Source: Chryseobacterium sp. POL2
GTDB taxonomy: Bacteria > Bacteroidota > Bacteroidia > Flavobacteriales > Weeksellaceae
Assembly: GCF_011058315.1 (NCBI RefSeq)
Contig: NZ_CP049298.1
Coordinates: 1,736,001-1,800,000, forward strand
Reading direction: 5' to 3'
DNA length: 64,000 nucleotides
Shown: piece after piece, positions 29,197 to 36,988 of the stretch
How the letters are laid out: every line of letters begins with the position of its first letter
Numbering within the stretch: position 1 is the first letter of the stretch
The notes under the pieces: model-generated
Told to the model about the DNA's origin: nothing
The model's input: the letters and a program-made list of their open reading frames with translations, nothing else
Databases searched by the model: none
Position numbers and translations under genes: made by a program

Positions 29197-30486
29197 ATGT
29201 TTACTCAAGACTTTTATTCCAAAAAATATATTTGCCTCTTATTGGCATTGCTTCCTTTATTAGGTTTTAGCCAGAAAAAATTCACTGTTATACTAGACGC
29301 GGGCCATGGTGGATCCGACATTGGTGCTAACAGAAGTTATAGCGATCTTGGTATTGTTCGAGAAAAAGATGTCACTTTGGGTGTGGTTCTCAAACTTGGG
29401 AAAATGCTCGAAAAAAATAGAGATTTCAAAGTAATCTACACTCGAAAGATTGATGAATATCCTTCGTTAACATCCAGAACCGATCTTGCCAATAGAAACA
29501 AAGCAGACTTTTTCATCTCTGTACACGTCAACTCCTCGCCAGGAAGCAGCATCACCACGCAAGGCACCGAGACCTTTGTACAAGGGCCTAACCAAAACAA
29601 AGCCAATCTGGAAGTGGCTAAAGCGGAAAACGAAGTAATCTTCCTAGACGAAAATGATAAGCAAAACTTCGCCAACTACGATCCGAGATCTCCAGAATCT
29701 TTAATTGCTTTAAAAATTCAGCAAAGCAAATATCTTGAAGCCAGCCAATGGTTTGGTGGTTTGGTAGAGGAAAACTTTGTAAAAAAAGACAAACGCTATT
29801 CGCGCGGTGTAAAACAAGCCGACTTACACGTCCTTCGTAAAAATGCCATGCCTTCTGTACTTATAGAAACAGGCTTTGTAAACAACTACGAAGACGCCAA
29901 ATACCTATCATCAGAAAAAGGCCAACAAGAAGTTGCGGAAAGCATTTACAACGCATTGCTAGATTATAGAAAGGCGCTGAGTGGTGGTTTTGCAGTGCGA
30001 GAACCAGATCCTGTAAAGCCTGCAGAAGTGCCTATGAAAAATGATTTTAGAATTTTGTTAATGAGCACACCGAGCCGTTATAACGATAATGATCCTGCTC
30101 TTAAAGGTCTTAATTATATTTTACCGATTAAAGAAAATAATGTTTACAAATATTATTATGCCGTGACCAATCTGCCTTCGGTGAGAGATAACAATCTTAA
30201 AACGGCTAAAGATGCTGGCTTTAGAAATGCAATGGCGATCAGTTTCTTACCAAATCAAACATTAGGATTCGGATACTACACGTTGGAAGTTGCGGTATCT
30301 AACGACAAATTAAAAAGCGATTCTCCTATTTTAAAAACCTTGAAAGATGTCGAAAGAACCAAAGAAAAAGGAATTTTCTACTACACTTATGGAAAATTCA
30401 AAACCTTGGAAGACGCCGTCACTGCACAAAAAGACATTGAGAATAAAGGTATTAAGAATAGCATCATTCAAAAAGTATTAAAATAA
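29197..30486 (+). CDS. N-acetylmuramoyl-L-alanine amidase (AmiC type) with SPOR-like tail
   Basis: Cleaves the stem peptide from peptidoglycan during cell separation. The 429-residue protein has a signal peptide (YICLLLALLPLLGFS, ending near residue 26). The Amidase_3 domain spans about 28-255, with zinc ligand H37 in VILDAGHGGSD, then FISVHVNSSP and the catalytic E in PSVLIETGFVNN. The C-terminal third (about 285-429) has repeated beta-alpha pieces ending TAQKDIENKGIKNSIIQKVL, resembling a SPOR septal-targeting domain. Confidence 0.88.
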   Translation: MFTQDFYSKKYICLLLALLPLLGFSQKKFTVILDAGHGGSDIGANRSYSDLGIVREKDVTLGVVLKLGKMLEKNRDFKVIYTRKIDEYPSLTSRTDLANRNKADFFISVHVNSSPGSSITTQGTETFVQGPNQNKANLEVAKAENEVIFLDENDKQNFANYDPRSPESLIALKIQQSKYLEASQWFGGLVEENFVKKDKRYSRGVKQADLHVLRKNAMPSVLIETGFVNNYEDAKYLSSEKGQQEVAESIYNALLDYRKALSGGFAVREPDPVKPAEVPMKNDFRILLMSTPSRYNDNDPALKGLNYILPIKENNVYKYYYAVTNLPSVRDNNLKTAKDAGFRNAMAISFLPNQTLGFGYYTLEVAVSNDKLKSDSPILKTLKDVERTKEKGIFYYTYGKFKTLEDAVTAQKDIENKGIKNSIIQKVLK

Positions 30487-30497
30487 TTAAAAAAGAT

Positions 30498-30528
30498 TTG
30501 CAAGGATTAAAAAAAGTATCTACTTTTG
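30498..30528 (+). promoter_or_regulatory. Promoter of the first tRNA-Glu
   Basis: TTG at 30498-30500, a 20-base spacer, then TACTTTTG at 30521-30528. It ends 18 bases before the mature tRNA. Confidence 0.7.
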
Positions 30529-30546
30529 CAACCACAAAAAACTAAT

Positions 30547-30621
30547 GGCCTATTCGTCTAGTGGTTAGGACTCAAGATTTTCATTCTTGCAACAGGGGTT
30601 CGATTCCCCTATAGGCTACCA
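30547..30621 (+). tRNA. tRNA-Glu (UUC)
   Basis: Full cloverleaf: acceptor GGCCTAT/ATAGGCT, T-arm GGGGTTCGATTCCCC. The anticodon stem CAAGA/TCTTG encloses the loop TTTTCAT with anticodon TTC. The 3' CCA is encoded (30619-30621). Followed by rpsT. Confidence 0.95.
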
Positions 30622-30653
30622 AAAATTAATTTTAAAAAAATCTGCAAAAGATT

Positions 30654-30682
30654 TTGAAGTTTAAAAAAAATTCATATCTTTG
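30654..30682 (+). promoter_or_regulatory. Promoter of rpsT
   Basis: TTG at 30654-30656, an 18-base spacer, TATCTTTG at 30675-30682. It precedes the rpsT ATG by 20 bases. Confidence 0.75.
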
Positions 30683-30702
30683 CACCCAAGTTTTAGGAAA
30701 TT

Positions 30703-30957
30703 ATGGCAAATCATAAATCAGCTCTGAAGAGAATCAGACAGAACGAAAAAAGAAAATTAAGAAACAGATACTATCACAAGACTGCTAGAACAGCGATGAA
30801 AGTATTACGTAATGAAACTGAAAAGTCTGTAGCTACTGAACAATTACCAACAGTAATTTCTTTGTTAGATAAATTGGTTAAGAAAAACATTATCCACAAA
30901 AACAAAGCTGCTAACTTAAAAAGCAAATTGACAAAACACGTTAACAAATTAGCGTAA
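30703..30957 (+). CDS. rpsT: 30S ribosomal protein S20
   Basis: Primary 16S rRNA-binding protein of 84 residues. It begins [21 protein letters not shown], the S20 signature, and is rich in Lys and Ala throughout. It lies between two tRNA-Glu genes; the second follows 11 bases after its stop, so rpsT and that tRNA are probably one transcript ended by the hairpin at 31085-31112. Confidence 0.97.
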   Translation: MANHKSALKRIRQNEKRKLRNRYYHKTARTAMKVLRNETEKSVATEQLPTVISLLDKLVKKNIIHKNKAANLKSKLTKHVNKLA

Positions 30958-30968
30958 GACAATAAAAT

Positions 30969-31040
30969 GGCCCGTTCGTCTATCGGTTAGGACCTCAGAT
31001 TTTCATTCTGGTAAGAGGGGTTCGATTCCCCTACGGGCTA
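30969..31040 (+). tRNA. tRNA-Glu (UUC), likely ICE attachment gene
   Basis: Cloverleaf with acceptor GGCCCGT/ACGGGCT, the same T-arm as the first copy, and loop TTTTCAT giving anticodon TTC. It differs from the first tRNA-Glu at many paired positions in the acceptor, D and anticodon arms but stays fully paired. Unlike the first copy no CCA is encoded (CTA follows). The conjugative element begins directly behind it, so its 3' end is the probable attB. Confidence 0.95.
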
Positions 31041-31080
31041 CTACACACGCTGTAAATCAGTGATTTACGCATAGCGGGGA
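31023..31080. other. Candidate left attachment region of the ICE
   Basis: Starts in the T-arm/3' end of tRNA-Glu and continues through the perfect palindrome GTAAATCA-g-TGATTTAC (31052-31068). The last bases lead into two direct GGGGACT/AGGGACT units 12 bases apart. 3' tRNA ends are standard targets of tyrosine recombinases. No second copy of the tRNA end was seen further right in the window, so the attachment assignment is inference. Confidence 0.4.
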
Positions 31081-31084
31081 CTAA

Positions 31085-31112
31085 AACAGGGACTTCAAGT
31101 CCCTGTTTTTTT
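31085..31112. terminator. Probably bidirectional terminator at the ICE/chromosome border
   Basis: AACAGGGACTT pairs with AGTCCCTGTT around a two-base centre. On the plus strand it is followed by eight Ts, ending rpsT-tRNA transcription. On the minus strand it is followed by four Ts, two bases after the stop of the 1,708-residue ICE protein. Confidence 0.8.
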
Positions 31113-31113
31113 A

Positions 31114-34100
31114 TTATCTCTTTCTTCCATATTGTTGTATTTCTATTTTTTGTACATTTTCATTTTCAAAATTTTTATCAATTACTCTGATAATATTCGT
31201 CTTAAATAATTGTGAATTCTCCACCATTCTCTCCTCTAAATAACCCCTACTCTCATTAATTTTCAACTGCATTTCCTTCTCCTCCCTATACTTCTCAACC
31301 AATCCCTCCCGAACATTAGGCAAATCCTCCAACCTTTTATCCAATTCAGCAATCTTATCTTCAGTAATTTTTGTCTGCTGTTCAATCTCCGTCACATTCA
31401 CGCCTTTTTGAGAAAGAATATCAATTTCCTCTTGGACTTTCTCCTTTGTCAAATCAATCGTTTTTTGATAAAATGGAAGCTGGTTTTTCCAGTATTCGGC
31501 ATTGTCGCCCTCTTCCTTGGAATAGCCTAAGATTCGGTTGTAGTTATGTTGCGCTTTAGTTACTTCTTCCTGAATTTTAATAAAACTGTCATATTTTCGA
31601 AGCACAAAAGCAGAATCAGCCAAAAATTTATTTTTTTCGGTTTCAATTTGCTTTTTCATCAGTTCAATTTCTATATTCGCTCTGGTTTCGGGATTCGTGA
31701 TGATGGCGGTTTTCATTTCCTGCGTGCTGATGTCAGAAATATCTAAAACATCGGCTCCCTTCTTCATTGCCTCCAAGTATCTTGCCTGTTTGGATTGCAA
31801 TTTTTGAAGCATAAAGACATCAATGCTGTCATTGGTCAACATAAAGTTGATTCTTACATTTTCGTTCCTATTTCCTTGTCGCCAAGCACGACCTTCCACT
31901 TGCCGTAGAGAGGTAAAGTTGTACGGAAGAGAAAGCATGTAAATATCCGTCGTATTTTCCTGAAGGTTCATTCCTTCCTGAATCGCCTCGCTTCCGATGA
32001 CCACCTTTATTTTTCTGGAATTGAAATCGTCCTGAATCTTTAAACGGTTTGGTTTGCTGGTTGCTCCGGTGATGACTCCGACTTCTTCCGGTTTGTAGCC
32101 GACCTCCCGTACCAAATATTCCCTTAGTTTCGGAAATTCCGAAACAGCTAATTCAGAGTAGATAATCTGTCCCGAATCCGGAATGTCGTTTTTGTTCTGC
32201 CGAATCAAATCCATCGTTTGTTTTAGTTTCGGAGAATCCTCTATAAACTCTTCTAAAGACGGTTCTTCTCCTTCATAATAGGGAGAAAGATATGGTGAAA
32301 TCGCAATCAAACGGGCATTAAGGATATGCGTAAGAATTGCCCCTTTTTGGGTTTCGGTAAAGTTTTCATTGAGCATTTCGTATTGCTCACTCGTTAAATA
32401 GTTCTGCTCAATCTTATATTCCTTGTTGATTCGGTTGGGCCGCACCAATTCGGGATTGTCTTCTTCGCCTTTGATATCAATAAATTCAGATAAAAGTTGC
32501 TGAAACAGCGAATTGTTTTTAAAACGTCGAACATTCGCCTTGAATTTCACATCACCTTTTGCGTCAATCTCCATGTCGTTGTCTGCCTCCATAAAGGTTT
32601 CAAAGAAGGTATTCACATTGAAGTAGCCCGATTCTTCTAATCTCTTGTTCGCAATCAAGGAGAGAATAGAATAATATTCCAGTGGTTTATTGGTAAATGG
32701 CGTTGCAGAAAGCAAGGTAACATTTCTACCGTCGTTCTTTTCTTGGATGTATTGCGCAGCCATCCAAGTATTGATACCCAACTTTGAAGTCTGCTGGTTT
32801 TGATTTCTAAAGTCTGAAGCAAATCTGCGGTCTTCTATTCTTACTTTTCCTACGATATGGTTCGCGTTGTGGACTTCGTCATAAGTCAGATGGTCAAAAC
32901 CAAAGTCTTCCCAATCGTAAATCTTGCCACGCTTCATTTTACCCACCAGTTCTTTTTCTTTTTCCAGTTCTTTCTGAAAATCCCTTTCGCTGATGGTGTT
33001 TACACTTCTTAATTCATTTTCTGAAATATAGGAGAACTTGGAAGCCAGATTTTGGGTAATATTTTCAGAAAAACCGATATTGTTAAAACCCTCGTAAGTG
33101 ACGATGGTGATTTCCCCATCCTTGTTGTCGAATTTTGAGAGGTCGAAGTCTTTTCCGAGATTTCCCAAGACATTCACTTTGGCTTCGGGAATGGTTTCAA
33201 AAATGGTTTCCACCCACTGTTTCAGAATGCTGTCATTGGGAACGACAATCAGCGGTCTTTTCGCATTTCCTCTTTCCATCGCTTCGTGCATGGACAGGAT
33301 TCCAGACAATGTTTTTCCAAATCCCACTTCATGTGCAAGTAATCCGACACCTTTCGTGGTCTGCCTTCCGATTCCGGCTTTCTGAACTTCAGTTAATCTA
33401 AGTTCTCGACCTTTAAAATTCAAATGGATTTTTGAAAACAAAGGAAACTTTGAATAGTCCGGAACATAGATGTTGTTGTAGTTTCGGTTAAAATCATTGA
33501 CAAAACGCTTCCTTAAAGCGTCCGACAATTCTTCCCTCAAAAATTTTTGAAACAAGTCGTTGGCGGCGACTTTTCGTCTTTCGCGAACCAAGGCATTCCG
33601 TTCCTTGTCGCTTCCGGTAACGTTTTCGTTGTCTACAAAACTTCTTACTTCCCAAGATGAAGAACCTGCAAATGCCTCACTGGAAAGCGTTCCGACAAAA
33701 TCCTTGAATTTTTCTGCAAGATTATAGGGAACCGTTACAGTTTCCGTCTGTCTTGTGTTTTGATTCCAGCGTTCCTTTTCTATGGTTCCCAAATCAAACT
33801 GGTGGACAAATTCATGATTCGGACTGATTGAGATTTCGTCTAAAGTTTTTGGTTTTGGAAGAACATTGAGGAGTAAATCCTTTTGTTTCTCATATTGATT
33901 TTCTGTTCCGCCAACCGAGAACCTGTCCTTAAAGTCTATTTCCAGTTGTTCTAATTTGGCGTAGATATTCCCTTCGGCGTAATAAAAATCGTGAACCCAA
34001 TTTCCGTCCATATAGTTGGCAAATTGGTAGTGCTTACCGTGATTGTTTAATGTGCCGTCGTAGGAAGTGTCCCGAAATGCCTCAATCTGTTCTTTAGTAA

Positions 34101-36240
34101 TATCGGTACTGTTCTGAAGCGAGGCATTCACAATTTCATCGGCTTTGAAAAATTGGTATTTTAAAACCCCTTTCTTGATTTCCGGTTTGGTCTGAATTCG
34201 ATATTCCGCATTTTTCTCTTTGTGGGACTGGATAATTTTATCCGCTTTACGATGAATTTCATCAATTTGGTCTTTCGAAAAATTTGGGGGATTATCAAAA
34301 ATTTGGGTTTGGAGTTTGAAATACTTCTCAATCTCCTTTTCAATTGCGGGAGATTTGAATTTTACTTCATTAAGTCTGGAAAGAACTTGCTCAATTTTAT
34401 CTTTCGTTTCTGCAAGGTCAATTTCTTCTGTTTTAGCGGGAATGGTGTTTTCTAAAGTTTTGCTTTTTGATTCTCCTTTAGGTTGATCAACCTCCAAAAA
34501 CAAATCTTCAAAGAGGTTTCCAATTCTTTCGGTCTGCTTTTTATTTTTGAGTTGCTCAATCCTAGATAAGGCGTCCTCTAAATTTCCATAGACATAGTTT
34601 TCCAACCTCCCAAAACGGTTGGTTTTCTCTCGGGTTTCCCCTAAAATCCTGTCGGGATGTTTTTCAAAATAATTGGAAATATCTGTAGAAATTTTCTGGG
34701 AATTTTTTTGCAGAATAATAATGTCCGTTCCTACCTGAGTTCCGGCAAAAGCACCATTCGGCAGACGAAAACCTTCCAAAATATCTGCATTTTTTAGTTG
34801 GGCTTGTCGGTTCAACCAACCCGAAGGAAGCACCATTGCCAAAACTCCATTGGGTTTAAGAGAATCTAAAGACCTTTTGACAAAATAGTCCTCGTATTTG
34901 GAGATTTTGGGTTCTTCTCCCAAACCTTTGTATAATCCGCGATGGTCGCCGTAGGGTGGATTACCGATAACCAAATCGTATTTTTCGGCAAATTCCTTCT
35001 TGTTGCCTTTCTCTTCGATAAACTCGGTTTCAAAGGAGCGGAGATGGATGTGGGCTTCGGGATGAAGGATTTTCGCAATCTTTGCGGTGGTTTCGTTGAT
35101 TTCAAAGGCAGTGATATTGGACTTGATTCCCAATTCTTTCACTGCATACAGAAAATTTCCCGTTCCAACGCTGGGTTCCAATACCGAAATTTCCTGCCTG
35201 TTCTTAAACTGGTCTTTGATTAAATTTCTGACGGCATCTACAATCCTTGAATCGGTGTAGTATTCATCCAAAATACCCCTGCCTTCTTTAGCTGTTCCGC
35301 CACTTTTGAATTGATGACAGATCTCTTTTAAATCCTCGGTAATGTTAAGACTTTCCTTGAGTTTAACTTGCTTATCGCTGGAAACAAAACAAGCTGCGGA
35401 AACAACTTCCGCAACTTGTTCATTGGTCAGTTTTTGACCTTTATATTTTGAAATAAGAACCCCTAATGCCTCATTGTTTTGAGTAGATGTTTTTACTATT
35501 TCTGCTATTCTATTGGATACATTTCTCCCGGATACGATTCCGCCCAAGGAATGTTCTGCTCCCTCATTTTTTGCAGCATTTTGCGGTTGTGTTCCGTCAA
35601 CGGGTCCTCGCTCTGGTTTTCCGACCAGATGCTTCCAGATTGTGTCTTCAAGTCCATTTCCAGTATGGTTGCCGTCCACAGCTTGTCCTCCAAAGTGATT
35701 TCCGTTTTGCTTGGGTTTGCTTGTTTGGTTAGATTCTCCAGAATTTCGTTGAGAAAGTTCGGCTCCCAAGTGCTGAGTGTCGGAAATTCCTTCGGATTGA
35801 GTTCCATCGTCTTCATTTCTTATCGTTTTTTGTTCAACTAAAGTAGTATTTTTCTCTTGAACTTGGAGTTTATTTTTTAAATATTCTTCCAGGTTTTGGT
35901 TCCCATTTTCAGAAATTCCATACAGCAGGCGGATGTCCTTGATATTTTTATTTTGAAATTCATTGAGGATTTTTTGTGTAGACCTATTTCCGTCATCATC
36001 ACCGGTTAGACACAGAAATATCTTTCCGTCGTAGTTTTTAAACCGTTCGACAAAGCTTCCAGTATTTTCATTATAATTGAGTGTTACAAGGGTTCTGCCG
36101 TTGTTTTGATTGTTTAGTTTCAAAAGTTCCAAAAACGAATCTTTGTCGTTATCGCTGTTAAAGACAATCAGTTCGTTTTTAGTTCCCTCAATAATGGAAA
36201 TTTCTGAACTAGAATGATTTAAATAGGATGTCTCACTCAC
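31114..36240 (-). CDS. Giant TOPRIM / N6-adenine DNA methylase / SF2 helicase protein
   Basis: The 1,708-residue protein starts at GTG (36240), overlapping the upstream gene by eight bases. Residues about 20-120 resemble a TOPRIM fold (IFLCLTGDDDGNRS, DDD at 81-83). A methylase domain has motif I EPSVGTG (355-361) and motif IV NPPY (427-430). The SNF2-type helicase has Walker A GFGKT (973-977), motif II DEVH (1121-1124), LLSATPFTNKP, and motif VI around QVEGRAWRQGNRNENV (about 1440-1455). The C-terminus is coiled coil. Similar proteins ride on Bacteroidota ICEs; an anti-restriction or element-maintenance role is inferred, not shown. Confidence 0.85.
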   Translation of the reverse strand: MSETSYLNHSSSEISIIEGTKNELIVFNSDNDKDSFLELLKLNNQNNGRTLVTLNYNENTGSFVERFKNYDGKIFLCLTGDDDGNRSTQKILNEFQNKNIKDIRLLYGISENGNQNLEEYLKNKLQVQEKNTTLVEQKTIRNEDDGTQSEGISDTQHLGAELSQRNSGESNQTSKPKQNGNHFGGQAVDGNHTGNGLEDTIWKHLVGKPERGPVDGTQPQNAAKNEGAEHSLGGIVSGRNVSNRIAEIVKTSTQNNEALGVLISKYKGQKLTNEQVAEVVSAACFVSSDKQVKLKESLNITEDLKEICHQFKSGGTAKEGRGILDEYYTDSRIVDAVRNLIKDQFKNRQEISVLEPSVGTGNFLYAVKELGIKSNITAFEINETTAKIAKILHPEAHIHLRSFETEFIEEKGNKKEFAEKYDLVIGNPPYGDHRGLYKGLGEEPKISKYEDYFVKRSLDSLKPNGVLAMVLPSGWLNRQAQLKNADILEGFRLPNGAFAGTQVGTDIIILQKNSQKISTDISNYFEKHPDRILGETREKTNRFGRLENYVYGNLEDALSRIEQLKNKKQTERIGNLFEDLFLEVDQPKGESKSKTLENTIPAKTEEIDLAETKDKIEQVLSRLNEVKFKSPAIEKEIEKYFKLQTQIFDNPPNFSKDQIDEIHRKADKIIQSHKEKNAEYRIQTKPEIKKGVLKYQFFKADEIVNASLQNSTDITKEQIEAFRDTSYDGTLNNHGKHYQFANYMDGNWVHDFYYAEGNIYAKLEQLEIDFKDRFSVGGTENQYEKQKDLLLNVLPKPKTLDEISISPNHEFVHQFDLGTIEKERWNQNTRQTETVTVPYNLAEKFKDFVGTLSSEAFAGSSSWEVRSFVDNENVTGSDKERNALVRERRKVAANDLFQKFLREELSDALRKRFVNDFNRNYNNIYVPDYSKFPLFSKIHLNFKGRELRLTEVQKAGIGRQTTKGVGLLAHEVGFGKTLSGILSMHEAMERGNAKRPLIVVPNDSILKQWVETIFETIPEAKVNVLGNLGKDFDLSKFDNKDGEITIVTYEGFNNIGFSENITQNLASKFSYISENELRSVNTISERDFQKELEKEKELVGKMKRGKIYDWEDFGFDHLTYDEVHNANHIVGKVRIEDRRFASDFRNQNQQTSKLGINTWMAAQYIQEKNDGRNVTLLSATPFTNKPLEYYSILSLIANKRLEESGYFNVNTFFETFMEADNDMEIDAKGDVKFKANVRRFKNNSLFQQLLSEFIDIKGEEDNPELVRPNRINKEYKIEQNYLTSEQYEMLNENFTETQKGAILTHILNARLIAISPYLSPYYEGEEPSLEEFIEDSPKLKQTMDLIRQNKNDIPDSGQIIYSELAVSEFPKLREYLVREVGYKPEEVGVITGATSKPNRLKIQDDFNSRKIKVVIGSEAIQEGMNLQENTTDIYMLSLPYNFTSLRQVEGRAWRQGNRNENVRINFMLTNDSIDVFMLQKLQSKQARYLEAMKKGADVLDISDISTQEMKTAIITNPETRANIEIELMKKQIETEKNKFLADSAFVLRKYDSFIKIQEEVTKAQHNYNRILGYSKEEGDNAEYWKNQLPFYQKTIDLTKEKVQEEIDILSQKGVNVTEIEQQTKITEDKIAELDKRLEDLPNVREGLVEKYREEKEMQLKINESRGYLEERMVENSQLFKTNIIRVIDKNFENENVQKIEIQQYGRKR

Positions 36241-36913
36241 TTTTTCTGTTTTTTACGAAGTGGTTGAACTCAAAAATGTCTTTCGCCGTGTCGTCCCAGT
36301 TTTTTCTTGGAAGCAGTTGCAGGCTTACAAAGATGTCGGTCTTTTTATTGTAGGAATCGATGCGCTCCAATCTTCCGCCATAATCCTTTTCGGCGTGTCT
36401 GTAGAGGGAATACGGCAGAATCGTGTCTGTCGGATAGATGTAGAAACGGGTATAGTTCCAAGGCGAATTGATTTCGAAGCGTCTGTATTTTTTCTTGAAT
36501 AACACCGTGTCGGAGAGTTTCCGCCTGTTATTATAGTTCGGAATCATTTCTTTTGAGAATATGGCGCCGTCCTTCTTGTTCCAAACCAATGCGGGTTTTT
36601 GTTTTTCAAGAATATCGGAAAGTATGATGTTGCCGTTTTCAGCATCCAATGGATAGCAGAAAGAATCTCTCACGAGATAGGCATTTTGATTCATTTCGGG
36701 AAAGGTGTGGTTTGGAACCAGTTCGATAATTTGGTTTTCCGAATAACTCATTTTCGAGATGTGGAAACTCTGCATCTTGTCCAATCCTCTGGAGGCATCA
36801 AAATAGACATTGGTAATGAGGTCGATTCCGCCTTTTTCGGATTTGATTTCCTTGTGGCAGGAATTTAGGATAAATACTGAAACGAAAACTAAAAATATGG
36901 ATTTGATGTTCAT
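36233..36913 (-). CDS. ICE-borne lipoprotein of unknown function
   Basis: The 226-residue product has a lipoprotein signal (IFLVFVSVFILNSC, Cys19). The mature part is rich in aromatic and charged residues (YTRFYIYPTDTILPYSLY, DIFVSLQLLPRKNWDD) and looks beta-rich. Its end overlaps the start of the helicase/methylase gene, so the two are translationally coupled. Candidate for surface or entry exclusion, but nothing in the sequence proves it. Confidence 0.65.
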   Translation of the reverse strand: MNIKSIFLVFVSVFILNSCHKEIKSEKGGIDLITNVYFDASRGLDKMQSFHISKMSYSENQIIELVPNHTFPEMNQNAYLVRDSFCYPLDAENGNIILSDILEKQKPALVWNKKDGAIFSKEMIPNYNNRRKLSDTVLFKKKYRRFEINSPWNYTRFYIYPTDTILPYSLYRHAEKDYGGRLERIDSYNKKTDIFVSLQLLPRKNWDDTAKDIFEFNHFVKNRKSE

Positions 36914-36988
36914 AATGATTACATTTTAAAAAAAGCGGCAAATCAAAATTTGACTTACCGCCTTCGGATAATAGTCAGGTATTATTTA

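Noticed and set aside
31114-36913. Considered as a complete BREX or DISARM-like defence operon
   Set aside because: Only one methylase/helicase fusion and a lipoprotein are present; the other defining genes of those systems are missing.
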